Assembly: GCF_037126465.1 (NCBI RefSeq)
Contig: NC_088201.1
Span: forward strand, 20,382,550 to 20,446,549
Source of the DNA: Ornithodoros turicata
Taxonomy: Eukaryota > Arthropoda > Arachnida > Ixodida > Argasidae
Reading direction: 5' to 3'
DNA length: 64,000 nucleotides
Below the pieces are notes generated by a model, which was not told where the DNA came from, made no database searches, and worked only from the letters and a program-made list of their open reading frames with translations. Shown here piece by piece: positions 40,371 to 52,501 of this stretch; the first letter of the stretch is position 1; every line of letters begins with the position of its first letter. A program made the position numbers and the translations under genes.

Positions 40371-42124
40371 GAATGCCATTACCGGTGACAGTTTCATAAT
40401 TTGTTTTCATATTTTCCACTGTGTGAAACAGTGAATGGCAATCACAATCACAATTGAATCACAATAACAGTGAATTACACTTTTACTTTTCGAATTTCGA
40501 ACCTTTACGAATGTATCGTCCGACAGCTGCTAAAAAACCAGCTGCAGTCTTCCCTTGGTAGAGATAATGACTTCCATGACGCAAGGTATCACAATCTTAG
40601 ATGCTCTCAGCCGTTTTGGCCCGTTATAGCCGTGGCCACAGCTCGCTTTTCTTTGTTGCTTTGTTGTTGGAGGCATTGAACCTAAACTTTTAGTCTGCAT
40701 TTGTGATGTACTGATTTTCCAAGAAAAGAGGAAATAAAGGAGAGCAAAAACCTTCCAGTGCTCGTTATCTCTACAGGGAATACTAGAAGGAAGAGCACCG
40801 CTCCCTGAGAAATCACGTTCGGGTCACCACTGTTGCGAAGGGACAGACAAGGTACGCAACTGCTCAGCAGGAGAACCCGTGCTCGACTGAGCTCAGGAAA
40901 TTTTTATTCCTCGAAATAAAGTTGTTGTCGTTGTTGTTGAAGTACAAAAAGACCTTTCCGCGGTTCACCTACCCAGGGAGTTTCCATTCATTGCAGGATT
41001 ACGCTATGGCGTCACCCGACAGAATATATGCTTGAGCTTCAGTCGTGCGTGTGGTTGAAAACATTACGGAGAAATTTGGTGTTTCCCAGCAGTCATCCTC
41101 CCCACAACAAAGTATATTCTCCTGCGACAAAGATTTTTCTAATATACTGTGCCACTAAACACGACAAGTAACTTGCGAAAACAACAGGTACGCAAAAAAC
41201 TTGGTCCTTGGTAAATTTTTCCTCCTTGAGCTTTTGGACGGTGAGCAAATGTCCAGTGAGCAAATCTCCCTTGCAAATACTGGCAGTTGGCCCGCCAGTC
41301 CCCCTTATACGAAGACCGGAACTTCACACTTAAACGCGCCTTTTTTTCGCTAAAACGTAACACACAACAACTATGAACATCTGCTCGAAAACGAGGCTCG
41401 GTAAGCCATAGGGGGACCCTAAGAAGGAACCAACGAATTTTGAGGGCTTCCCTTTTTTTTTTTTTTTCTTTTCATACGTGTCGACATACGCAGCCTGAGG
41501 CACCATCGTCGCGCACGGGACCATTTTTTCCCCCGATGCCAGCTGGGCCCATTTCTTCAGGAGCCGTTTTTTCCGGGACTATTTTTTTTACGGAACCCGC
41601 CACGTGGTAACCCCAGGAGCACGAAACGAGAATATTCTCATTGGGGTCCGAAAGCACAATACAGTGTTGTGGCCAAAATGTATTGTTTTAACGGAGTTTG
41701 TGTATCGCTCGGCGCCAAGGATATCTGCATGAATACTATTTGGAGGCACACAACAACGGATTCGAGAAATGTCTGCGATCACTATTCCATAAGTTATATT
41801 CTTCAGATCGGGGTCTTCTCAAAGAGTAGTTTCAAATAAAATAAAATGAGACCACGTGTCGCACTTATTTTCTGAGCTTTTGTAACAATCGATGTACGAG
41901 CGAGGGAGAAACTGCACTCACTCGCCACTCGCCATACAGCAGCTGACAGGCGGTCCCGGTCACTGAAAGTTCCTTCTTTTGACAGCCCTCTGAATGACAG
42001 TACAATGACGTGTCTTCTTTTTTCTCTTTTTTTCCAAGAAATGGGACAACTTACGTGTATGACACGTGTGAGTGACACGTACATGCTGTGCTAGATAATG
42101 TAGGTTCCAATTATCCTTTTACAG
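40371..42124. other. Unassigned region
   Basis: Only simple repeats, such as a T run at 41453-41467, are seen. Several 60-90 codon frames overlap on both strands without motifs. Confidence 0.4.
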
Positions 42125-42410
42125 CCTAGATGACACAAGTGTTGGGTAGTAACTAGGTTGCACGTGTCTCGTAACAGTAACTAGGTACTTTTTTCAGTAA
42201 CGAGTTCGATTTTATTTGTTATTTTTTAAAGAGGAGGGTAGATGTGTTCGGACAAGAAGTGGTGGAAGCCTGATGGCTTCGAGAAACATCTACTGCTTAC
42301 TAGCAAGCATGTGGTGTACTTGCAGTGGGACCGTAGTAGTGTAACTGTACCTAACCATAGTAACTGTAGCTCTAACTATAGTTACATTTCAGAACAGTTG
42401 TAACCCACTT
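42125..42410. mobile_element. hAT-like TAACTAG-type relic
   Basis: GTAACTAGGTTGCACGTGTC and AGTAACTAGGTACTTTTTTCA at the left face TAACTATAGTTACATTTCAG at the right. These words resemble the subterminal repeats of the TAACTCG hAT family. Clear termini and a target duplication were not identified. Confidence 0.4.
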
Positions 42411-42941
42411 AGGGTAAGTCGGGGGAAGGTTACCATGTGGGGGAATATGGCTGCCACCTTTAAAGGAACTGTAAAGTGAATGGCAAACCTATAGAAACCG
42501 TGTGGTTTTCTGAGAGCTTGCAACTTGAACGCTTCAGATACATAATAGTTCTGCTGTATAAATTATTTCAGCAATCGAATTTCTAAGGTTGCTACGCAAA
42601 GCAAACTAGCGGACTCCAGAAGCGCCCCAACCCTGAGGCGATTCGCGCGCCATCTATTGAGTACGAAAGCAACTAGAGGATACATCAGACGAGATAGTGC
42701 CTTTCTCGAGAGTGCAATATGCATTTCATTGCGAATGTGCACGGTTTGTGTATTCCGGAACAGAAGAACGCAAACCACACATTCGTTTAAATGGACAATA
42801 GAATCCGGGAACGTATGTATGTGACCGATATGGTAATGTTCGTACCGCTTCACAGTCAACTTGGCAAAGTTTCTCTTCCGAAAACAGCTTACACATTAAA
42901 AAAAAAAAATAAATGGTCGATCATGTGGTGGATCCGACGGA

Positions 42942-43065
42942 AATGCGTTAGCATTAAACATTTAAAACCCTTTGGGAACTCCTCTTGACAACGCTACACA
43001 ACCCTTCAACGACCGTTAAAAAACGCTACACAACCCTTCACACGACCCTACACTACGCTAACGCA
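42942..43065. mobile_element. Small TIR element with tandem repeats
   Basis: The left end AATGCGTTAGCATTA is identical to the outer end at 20258. The right end GCTAACGCA at 43057-43065 is a shorter inverse match. Inside, CGCTACACAACCCTTCA recurs in tandem. So the same ends enclose an unrelated repeat compared with 20256-26174. Confidence 0.55.
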
Positions 43066-43099
43066 AGACAGCATCCGGAGCCAAACGAGCCTTTCGGGC

Positions 43100-44690
43100 T
43101 TCCTCCGATTCAGCTTGGCGGCGCCAGCTCGCAGCCTCAGCCTTCTTTCGCCGCCGCTCCTCCGCACAGTTTTCGTAACCCATGACGCGCCCACGCAGAC
43201 ACGTCTGAACCTGTCGTCCACCACAGCTGCACTGCCGACGCGCCGGCGTCGCGTTGCCAGCTCTCACCAACTCCCCATAGAGCCCATAGTATAGGTAAAT
43301 ACAAACAACACTGGGCACGCGACCAATGAGAATGCAGCGATTGCTCATTCAATCCTCCAATCAGAAGTCTTTCCGTCCGGCTCGCAGCCCGACCGGTTCT
43401 GGCTGTTACTGACTTCTGCTTTCCATACTGGCCTGTACCGGCTACAGCTGACCTCTAAGACTGCTAGCTTTCATGCACGCCGTAAAGTTATTCCGTGATT
43501 CCCAAACAACAGTGAAAAGTGTCGTAATGAACAGAAATGTATTTGAGTCATTAAACTGACACAACCGGCAGGTTGACGCATTTACATGCACTGAGCGTAC
43601 GTCCATTGCGTAGCGCTTCGTAGCACACTGGAACAAAGTTCAAACTTGCAAAACACGCATATTGACACAGCTTATTCCCAGCAACGAGCAACTGTCACAT
43701 ACATGCGCACAATCCCTTGATCATCATGTCCTTGCCTGCTGCACGTCAAACATAAAATGCTGCTTCTTCATGAATCCTATTTTCTTGTCACCGCTATGCA
43801 AATCTGACGGCGCTCGAACATGTTCATCGAGCCAGAATTCACGGCAACACTTCAGTTTGAAATCCGATTGGCTGTTCGTAGACCGATGCTTGTGTAGAGA
43901 ACCAGGACAACACGACCAAAGACACCATGATACACGGATAAGATGGCGAACGCCGAACGCACTTGCCTCCCCACGAAAGACACCGCCAACCCGGAGTCCA
44001 CCATTCAAATCTCAAATGAAACCGCAGAGGGAGTACGCAGCACGCAGGCGAGGAAGCGCGAAGAGCCGTTTTCAAATTCCGGCAACCAATCGGGACACGC
44101 TTGTGGCGTCCGACCAATAGAGAGGCACGGATTGCTCCGTGCTCCGTGCACAGTAACACGCATTTTGATACAGATTTTGCGAGAGCTGTGGGGGCTGGCG
44201 TCGCGTTCTCCACGCGCCCTCTCCATCCCTCTTTCCCTCTCCACTCACCGCGCATGCGCGTCGCGCCGTAGCCAGGCCCTCACAGCTTCCCATAGAGCCC
44301 ATAGCTTGAGATAATTCAGGCAACACTGCGCATGCAACCAATGAAAATGAATAATGATGCCTACCATTCGGCCAATCAGGAGTCTCTCAGTTTGGCTCAC
44401 CTTTCGGCCGGTCCTGGCTACCATCGACTTTTACTGGTTTTCATTTCTGACGCTCCTTACTCCGTATTCCAAAACAACTCAGGCAATTTTTGGACAAAAT
44501 ACACATTTATTTGGTGCATCGAAGTCTGACACAAATATTTACCGCGCGTACAGAGCCCAAAAGCGTTGCGTTCGCTGACAGACTGCAACCAAACAAAGTT
44601 CGAACTCTCAAAACACACACACAGTCTACTCCTAGAAGCGAGCGACGCTCACATGAGTCCATACGATTCCACGGTGAGCAAGTTTCGCCG
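43100..44690. repeat. Diverged ~1-kb direct duplication, CCAAT-rich
   Basis: CCCATAGAGCCCATAG at 43273 and 44289, and AACAAAGTTC words at 43631 and 44594, define two diverged copies about 0.96-1.02 kb apart. Both contain CCAATGA and CCAATCAG words and GC-rich segments including GCGCATGCGCG (44250). This could be promoter-like DNA or an unrecognised repeat. Open frames of up to 152 codons cross it in several phases without domains. Confidence 0.55.
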
Positions 44691-45305
44691 CTACCGTTAG
44701 GCCTAGTGAAGACCGCGATCTGAAGAAATAGCACGAAAGACGCCACTGATGCGAAAGATTTTACATTACATAATTGAAATTTATTTATACATATATCTTT
44801 GCACACTTTTGATTCCTTCTACTTACGTTACATGATTAAAAGTTCCCATCGCCAGCCGTCTGTTACGAAGAAGCGGTTCAGCCGCTATCCTGTCCAACCA
44901 GTTCTGCCAGCAACCATTTCTGCAGTTCTGAGGCTTCCCGACATGCTTCTCTCGATGCTGATGGCGTTGATAAAAGTGGGCGCAAAATCCGTCGTTGATA
45001 TCAGTTTCTCCAAGATGGTGGCACCAGTAAATAGGGGTGAGGTATGACGTGAAAACATTTTTTTAGAGCCGCGACGATAGGTAGCTGTGGAGGCAAGCCG
45101 TGGCCAGACAGACCACGCCGCGATTCTTTCGTAGAGAGGACTTTAATGCTCACGCATGGATGTACTGGGTGGATGTACTGGATGGCCTGTAATAATAGGG
45201 AGCTGTATTTCGACCTATGGTTGCTGGATACCGAAAAAGTGTGTGAAGCCTCCGGTATATGCAGGTCCCATTAATGGCCGGACTCCCTTTTAATACAAGG
45301 CACTG
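44690..45305. mobile_element. Partial copy of the 61410 hAT-like element
   Basis: The segment shares GTTAGGCCTAGTGAAG, ACGAAGAAGCGGTT, CAGCAACCATTTCTGCA, AAAGTGGGCGCAAAATCCGT and the right end CCGGACTCCCTTTTAATACA-AGGCACTG with 61716-62243. The left end is missing or too diverged to see. A (GTTTTTTTT)n run (45316-45352) follows. Confidence 0.75.
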
Positions 45306-47188
45306 CTTTCCTGTTTTTTTTTTGTTTTTTTTTGTTTTTTTTGTTTTTTTTGCAGTGCCGCCTTTTCCGCATCTCGACTGGTCGCTCTCGCTAGCAGCTG
45401 GTTCTCGGTGCCCAATGAAAAACGCTCTGCCTCCTGACATCACGAGACGCGAGCAGCCGCTGGGCGAGGTCGTCGCCGCTGCGCACCCTCTTGCAAAGCA
45501 ATTTTCTCAATAAAGTCGCACTTCCCGAATGAAATATTGTGCGTGACGGCACGTGCGGCAACCTGGCGGCGTGACGGCGGTGCGTGTTGCAACCTGCGTG
45601 CAACATGTCGCCGCTCTGGGTAGACAAATCTTACGTCTGACATCACGGCACCATTTGCTCATATGACACGGTGAAAAGATATATGTTCCAGGTGCCTTCC
45701 ATGCTCCTTTAAAGCATTAAGTTTGCACGAGATCTGTTTCAAGCGTCTATTCTGGCGGATATTTTCTCAGGTGTTTCATCCATTGCAGATGTAGGATAAG
45801 AAACAACATTTGTACATCCGCCTGGTATTTCTCAAATGCGGCTGTGCACTATTTGTGCGGAGCTATAGCGAGAAAAGTACCCGAACCAGATTCGGGGAAA
45901 TGTGGCCGCAAGACGTTGGGGGAATTCGCTCCTGGTGTTGTTAACCTTCCAGATAGATCGAGGACATATATTTTCTGGTTTCAGGTTTAATGTATGATTC
46001 GATGGAACGCCAAGGGGTCAACTAGCAGCTGGAGTGCCGAACAGCAGGTAGAAGCTGTAAAATTTGTTCCGGTTGGCCGCTCCATTCAAGTTGCTGCTAT
46101 GCAGTTCAGTATCGCATCATAAACCCTTCGTAGGAGGCTCAGAACGGGCAAGACAGGCGTGTTGGGAGGAAAAGCTACTAACTCTACCTCCGCCCTCACC
46201 TTCATCTTTCTTAGAATCAAAGTACACGTGACCCCTCACCATTGAGAGAAGGACTAAAGCTAGTCACTGGTCTCAGTGGACGAATCACAGTCGTCACTTA
46301 TTTTGCTTGACGATCCCCTGTCGCTGCGAAATATAGTGAAACTGAAACACTGGCATTTACAGGTGACATTGATCCCGAGAACGAAGTACTCTTTGTTCGA
46401 TACATTCAGTCACTGAAATGCCGGCTTTCGCCAGTAAAGCCGCCTCTGTGTTTAGCATAGCTCATGAGACTGCAGAACATTTGGGCCTGTGTCCTGCACG
46501 AATCCTGCACAATGTACGGTGATACGTTGGCGAACTGCAGCAGGAAGCAAAAGCGCGAATTTGTATGTCGAATGTTTGTCCGATAGCCAAAGGGCGCATT
46601 ACCCCATCAGCTGGGCGCTTCCCCCCAAGGACCAGGGTAAAGCGGCATTTTGGGAAGGTTGCTTTCCTGTGTTCTTACTAATAAAGCATTACGATTTTGT
46701 TGTCCAAATAATTCGGAGGGCTACCTGAAGGCCTAGAGCCAACAACCTGAGAGTACGTCTCAGTTTTTTCTCAGTACGTCTACGTCCTCGTTTTGTGCGA
46801 CTATTCTTCGAAAATGTGGGTGCAATCTCCCGACTTACCCTACTATTTTCTGTTACCTTCTGTAACTGTAACCTTAATTAACTTAGTTACTACTTTAAAT
46901 AACTTACTCATGACCGCATGAGATAACATAAGCCAATAAGAACAGTTTGCGGTCGATATATTGGCGAGTCCCCCTTCAGAGGCTATTTCTACAACCTATG
47001 ACTATGTCATGCACTCTGTAAACGACAACAACCCAAGCTTTAGCATTTTAACTATGCCCCCATATCACTTCATTACTGCACCTTGCTCTGTTTGCCTTGT
47101 GGCTGCATCAAGCAATGAGCATTGTGCGTCATCCAAAGTCCTTTTGTTCCTGAAGTGACAAAGATCGTACCAGGAACAACAACAACTA
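45306..47188. other. Unassigned region
   Basis: A CTCCTTTAAAG end at 45710 and TAACTTAGTTACT words near 46880-46905 hint at further MITE remnants, but no complete element is defined. TAGGGTAAGTCGGG-type words at 42412 and, reversed, near 46830 are shared. No gene is recognised. Confidence 0.35.
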
Positions 47189-47341
47189 CCCAAGCAGCAC
47201 AATGTACTGAAAGTCGAGTGCAATAGGGGTGGACGGTATGTGTACTATCAATGTTCTTTAGTTTCAGGAGTCTGTTCAAGGCCTTCCGCCTACCCGTCCA
47301 CCCCTATTGCACTCGACTTTCAGTACATTTTGCTGCTTGGG
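47189..47341. mobile_element. 153-bp MITE (CCCAAGCAGCACAATG family), copy 2
   Basis: It is the same length and ends as 14357-14509: CCCAAGCAGCACAATGTACT at the left and CAGTACATTTTGCTGCTTGGG in inverse at the right. The centre TCAATGTTCTTTAGTTTCA is shared. The arms are more perfect here, suggesting a younger copy. Confidence 0.85.
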
Positions 47342-49801
47342 TACATGAATGATTATGGGATGAGGTGATTCACCGCAACAATTGCGATACCATACCTCAG
47401 TGCATGTGGGTTAATATATGAGTGGGATGACGATGAAAAAGATGAGGCATACACACTCGCACACACACATGACACACGCAAATGAAATATCACACACGCG
47501 GGTGCGTCGTAACTGATGGGGACTGATGGGATGCGTCGTACCAGGGTATATTATGGATATGAGCACAGACCATTTTACAAAGTCCTATAATTTTGCGTCA
47601 TAATAGAATACAAAATGTTACACGTAGTGGCACGGAGAAGATTGCCATCTGTATATGTGCTCCGTTCACCTACACTGTTCGCTGTCTATAGCTTTCGCTT
47701 ACGGTCGAACACCGTTTAAAATTGATCCGCCTCACCACCGCGAAAGAGGGTTCCACTTGTGCTTCTTCTCCGTTATCGACCAAAAGATGCAAATGCCCAA
47801 AGGTTTCTATTCAGCTTTACCGATCAATTATACAACACTGGAAGCCTCTTTCGTCCGGTAAATGGTTCTTGGAATCTTTTTTTGCCCTCATTCGTCCACA
47901 TACCACGAATGCAGGTAAGACCGGACGGACCTCGTCCACAATTTCTCAATACAAAGCGACTTCTTGAACCGTAAGAAGTCTCAGGGATGCCAGAACATGT
48001 GTGACAAACATGCGACGTGCATTTAAAAAACCAGGGCATTCAATTCACCGATTACTACCAAAAAAAGGAAATAAAAGAGATTAAAAAAACGAAAAACGTG
48101 TACACAAGAGAACGATGAGCGACGGCAAAAGATTATTCGTTTCGAATTTGGCGGTGCTGTTGGTGGATTGTACCGATAGTTAGTCGCCCAATGACGAAAT
48201 AACTTTTATTCGGCTTGGTAGTCAGTGAGGGGGGGGGGGGGCAAACGCTACCACAAAACAGTTCGGACAAAAATGTACAGCAGGTACTTAACTTTGAGTG
48301 GGACCTTCAGCGATTACAAATTTCTGATATTGCATTTGAACCGCGCCCTTTGCAACAAAACGAAACGCCACATCCCATCGGAGCCGCAATTTCTTTCCTT
48401 ACACGTGTGCGGTTCTGATCTGTGCATTTTAATTGTAAGCTGAAGGACAGAAACTTCTTCGGGCTGCATTAAATCCGATGAATGATGAAGAAAAACCCAT
48501 TGTTCGAGTTCATTTTCTCGAACATTGGTTATAAACTTACCCTATCACTTTGATACTTTTTTCCACTTCCGCACTTGCTTCACAAAATTTAAGAACGAAG
48601 TGCCACGGAAGCTTTCGCGAAATTAAGATTTTTTGTGTATGTGTGTGTGTGAGGAAAAGAGGAGTAATTGGAGAACGCCACTACATCTTTACTAAACAAG
48701 CCGCGCTGCTGATGTTCACAGTGTAATGGAACTCTTATAGGGACACAGAGGGAACGTATTCCCCCTTCGTCTTCTCTCGCTGTATTCACGCGTAAATATT
48801 ATGTTGACGTGCCGCGGACAGACGCCATTTTCTTGTTTTCCTTTATTAAAGAAAATGAGTTAAGGAAAACCTTTACGAGCATCTCATTAAACGTGTTTCG
48901 CAGGTGATTGACAATGTACGAGGACAGAGACTTATCTTGTCTTAAATATACTATAATAATAAATACTATAAATAAATATTATAATATATATTGTACTATA
49001 CTTACTATACTATACTACTATACTATACTAATACTGTATAATAAATAACTTATCTTATAAACTTTTCTTATCAGAAGCTATACTATGTAAAACGTTCTAG
49101 CAGCGTATGGCAGGGCTTACAGCGGTCGTGTCCCCTACTTCGGAATAAAATTGGTAGCAAGATTTATTTCTTTCCTCAATAGTGTTTCGTCATCTTCCTG
49201 TCTGTGGCACTGAAGAAGGCATTGTATAACAAAGGTGTACCATATTGGCCTTTTTTGCGCTCTTGATGCCCAGTCACTTCTCCCACGACAAAAGGGTGTC
49301 TTACATAATGAGCTAGCGAATGCTACACTCTGCTCTCCATGTATTCTTGCCATGCCATCGTTTCTTTTATGTGACTATATGACTAATATATTGCTATACA
49401 GAACTTACCCGAAATCTATATTCTCGTGGTTATAGGTAATCTCGGAAATCAAATAAAGCATCCACCAGTTCGATCGCTGTACCTGTTAACGAAGAGCCTT
49501 GGGGATAAGGCTGTGCTCCTTACCACCCGACAGAGATATTCTCTTCCTTCTGGTTACATTCCGTGGGCGAGATCACTCCGGAGTAAGTCATTGAGGCGTC
49601 GCGCACAGTTGGCACAGCGGTGTTTGGTCGACTTCCATGGTTATGCGCCTATTGGTTCGCCCTTATTGCGCTTAATCGGGTTTTCTGACTAGTATGTCAG
49701 GGGATGACTTTGCTAGAGGAAGCGTCACGGCGATGAACTGCGTGCGCCTGAGGGCGCTGAAATGCCAGCAGACGGCACGCCGCGGAAGACGACACACTTC
49801 A
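47342..49801. other. Unassigned region
   Basis: The stretch includes CA-type microsatellite DNA near 47455-47500, a G run (48229-48241), a GT run (48634-48651) and an AT-rich ACTATACTAT repeat (48950-49050). No gene is recognised. Confidence 0.4.
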
Positions 49802-50048
49802 CTTTAAAGACAGAATTTCACCGCATAACACGCTGAAGGCCAACCATTGCGCAGGATAATACCGTTATCACTCCCGATCTGTCGAAAGCGCGGGGAGTAC
49901 CCCCTTTTTATGACACTTAACAACCGCATAATTAAGTGCCACAAAAAGGCGTATGCCTCCCATTTTCAAGAAATCAGCGGAGAGAACGATGTCATTCGCA
50001 GTGGTGGCTGACTAGGAACGTGTTATGCGGTGAAGTTCTCTTCTAAGG
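49802..50048. mobile_element. Palindromic MITE family P
   Basis: This is one of the most complete copies. Left: ACAGAATTTCACCGCATAAC, ACGCTGAAGGCCAACCATTG. Centre: TTTTTATGACACTTAACAAC facing TTAAGTGCCACAAAAAGGCG. Right: GAACGATGTCATTCG, GTTATGCGGTGAAGTTCTC. The near-complete hairpin is typical of foldback MITEs. Confidence 0.8.
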
Positions 50049-50377
50049 CTGTTATCTTCAGCAAATTGCATTCTTTGCCGAGAAACGAACTCGCAACGTC
50101 CACATCAGTGTGCTATACAAAAATGCTGTGAAGCAGAAGAGGTGCAATCTCAGAATATTTATCTATTCGATAGCCTGAGCCCTCAGTACTCTTACGTCAC
50201 AATTTTCGTCCCAATTGCGCTCATAGTTTTTTTAGAAAATTGAAATTGGGCAACACTCTGTCGTGAAGCCTCCAACTGCGTATTGCTCGTCAAGTGCGGC
50301 AGTGCAACAACATTGCACGCCCTTGACACTGTTTCTATAACACAAGAACTCGGCTACGTGTCGGCTACGTATAGTCG
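50049..50377. other. Unassigned spacer
   Basis: Nothing is recognised in this stretch. Confidence 0.4.
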
Positions 50378-51286
50378 CAGAGTTCGAGGTAACTCGTTAC
50401 AAGTAACTCGTTACTGTAACTAAGTTCCTTTTTTTGGTAACTTGTAACTTAACTCGGTACTTTTGCGCCGTGGTAACTTTCAGGGGAACCCGTTCCTTCT
50501 TCGGGTAACTTTGCCAAAGTAAGTTAAGTTAAGTTCCAAGTTACTTTTAACTGGCTTTTCACTCACGTGCACATATTTTCTTGCTTTCTCTGGTTCCTTG
50601 ATGGCATTTTTTGCCATAAAACGTGACATTCAATCAATGACAGTATTTTATTCAGGAAGTAAGAACCGCTGCCATTGAAATGAAGCCGAACCATTGTGCG
50701 CACACAGGGTGTAAGATGCAAAGCGTTCGAATAGACCTCTACCAGAGAAACGTCATCATGATATTGGTAGACAGACTGAAACCGGGAGGAGAGGGCTGGG
50801 GTTCCACGAAGGGCACTTGTTCACTGCCTCCCATTGAAAGAAAAGCAGGAGCGAGGGTCGCGTCCCTTTAAGGGACCATATCGTAATCCCCTCAAGATCG
50901 TGGCTTTCGGGCTCGACCTTGTTCACCTCTAGCTTCGAGCGTAGTTGAATTCTACCAAATATGTGGCGCTGTCGAACACTATGACGGCATTTGTTTACAA
51001 ACAGGGAGAGGTCTATTGTTGGACATGAACGAAAACGATCTAAGGGTGTTGCACTCCTCCGCAGGCAACTCAAGGTCTAACTCAACTGCTCACGCGCGTT
51101 GCACCTGCGTAATACTATTTTGTGTCCGAAGTAACTTGGAAGTAACTCGTTCTTTTTTTTTAAGTAACTCAGTAACTGCGAGTTACATTTCAGGCTGAAG
51201 AACTTCGTTATTAACTTAGTTATATTTTTCACACGATAACTTAACTTGTAACGAGTTCTTTTTGCCAGGTAACTTCTCAATCTATG
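50378..51286. mobile_element. hAT-like TAACTCG-type element
   Basis: GAGGTAACTCGTTACAAGTA near the left end and AACTTGTAACGAGTTC near the right end are inverted, with TAACTTAAC and GTAACTTT words repeated inside. It shares the GTAACTCGTTAC subterminal words of 37289-38122. A clear 8-bp duplication was not found. Another small inverted-repeat element is nested at 50724-51020. Confidence 0.6.
50724..51020. mobile_element. Nested TIR MITE (AATAGACCTCT family)
   Basis: AATAGACCTCTACCAG at the left faces GGGAGAGGTCTATTG at the right, inside the TAACTCG-type element. Length is about 297 bp with no coding domain. Confidence 0.55.
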
Positions 51287-51709
51287 ACATTAGGACTTTA
51301 TATTTTTTGTAGGCGTCTCTGCGAGTACCCTGATGTTTCCCACACGTTTCCAGGCACGGACAGCACGAAAAAATGTTATTCTTTATGCATATATTTACAT
51401 ATTTTTGCCGAATTCGTAAAAGCACATATGACAGCATATATCTGCATATATTTGTGCATTTTTTTATATTTATTTACATGTTTCTTTTACATTTTTTTAC
51501 ATTGTTTTTTACATGTTTCTACTGCACATTTTTTGCTCTGGTGTGCCTTCCCAGGTTTCCTGTCAGGTTCAGCTCTGACACACTCACTTTTCTAGGAGAG
51601 CTTATTGACACACATGCTGTGTCGCAGCTGCACGAGTAACCTGGAGCGTCTCTGATTTTAAACAGTCTGCACGTGATGCAAAGGCTGCTAACGCTTACTT
51701 TAACTGCGG
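51287..51709. other. AT-rich spacer
   Basis: TTTACAT and ATATATTT words dominate at 51370-51520. Two overlapping open frames there are low-complexity hydrophobic translations of AT-rich DNA and are not considered genes. Confidence 0.4.
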
Positions 51710-52044
51710 GGAGGGGGTATATTTATGAGAACAAAGAAAAAAGAAAGGGAGGAACAGTCAGCCAAACGGGACGTCGGCTTGCTATTCCGCAAAGAAAAAA
51801 AAATGAAACGAAAGAATAAAATAAATAAAAAGAAAATAATTAGGAAATAAAGGATAAACTAACAAACGGTGAAAGAAGGATGACATAGATTAAAGACAAA
51901 GATGACTTTTAAAAAAAGATGACTAACAAACGGTGAAAGAAGGATGAGATGGGTTAAAGAAAAGATTGCTTTACAAAAAAAGATGAGGTTAATGCGTCGA
52001 CGGTGAGAGTGGGGCACTGAAGAATGCGATGGCACGATTTGAGT

Positions 52045-52407
52045 TCACAGGCTGTTCATGAGACCTTGTCGCCCAGGCACGTCAAAACCGCTGTGTGGGA
52101 TGTCGTGCTGGGACGAGCAAAGTGCCCAGAGAAAAGTCTGTGCACCGCAGTTCGAGTAGACGTCGTCTGAGCGTGGCTCGAGGGGTGTCGAACCTGTCGA
52201 ACAGTCGAGGAGAAGATGTGGAATATCAGCTTCAACAGCGCAAGCGGGGCATTTGGGCGAGTGGAGGAGACCCATTTTCCAGAGAAGCAGAGGTGTCCTG
52301 GCAACATTAAGTCGTAGTCGGTGTAGAATGGACGCTTCTCGACGCGAGCAATGGTGTGTGGCAACGAAATTCATCGACGGGTCGATGGACCGGAGATGAT
52401 CGTTCAA
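52045..52407 (-). CDS. LINE C-terminal Cys/His segment
   Basis: The frame gives LHRLRLNVARTPLLLWKMGL then SPKCPACAVEADIPHLLLDC, a CxxC...H...C cluster typical of the end of I-group LINE ORF2 proteins and possibly nucleic-acid-binding. It follows the RNase H frame after a shift near 52410-52500 on the minus strand. Its function is inferred from the family. Confidence 0.65.
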   Translation of the reverse strand: MNDHLRSIDPSMNFVATHHCSRREASILHRLRLNVARTPLLLWKMGLLHSPKCPACAVEADIPHLLLDCSTGSTPLEPRSDDVYSNCGAQTFLWALCSSQHDIPHSGFDVPGRQGLMNSL

Positions 52408-52501
52408 TCGGACAACGCCGTCTTGAAACTGCCGAGTGCCGCTGTGGAGGATTCGGCGAATCTGTAATCGACATGCTGAAGCTGAAAGTGGTAGTTAACA
52501 G

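Noticed and set aside
43662..44314. Overlapping open frames of 120-150 codons
   Set aside because: They occur in several phases on both strands of GC-richer duplicated DNA and have no recognisable domain or splice support.
51284..51639. Hydrophobic plus-strand frames resembling membrane proteins
   Set aside because: They are AT-rich low-complexity translation at the edge of an hAT-like element, with no start context or domain.
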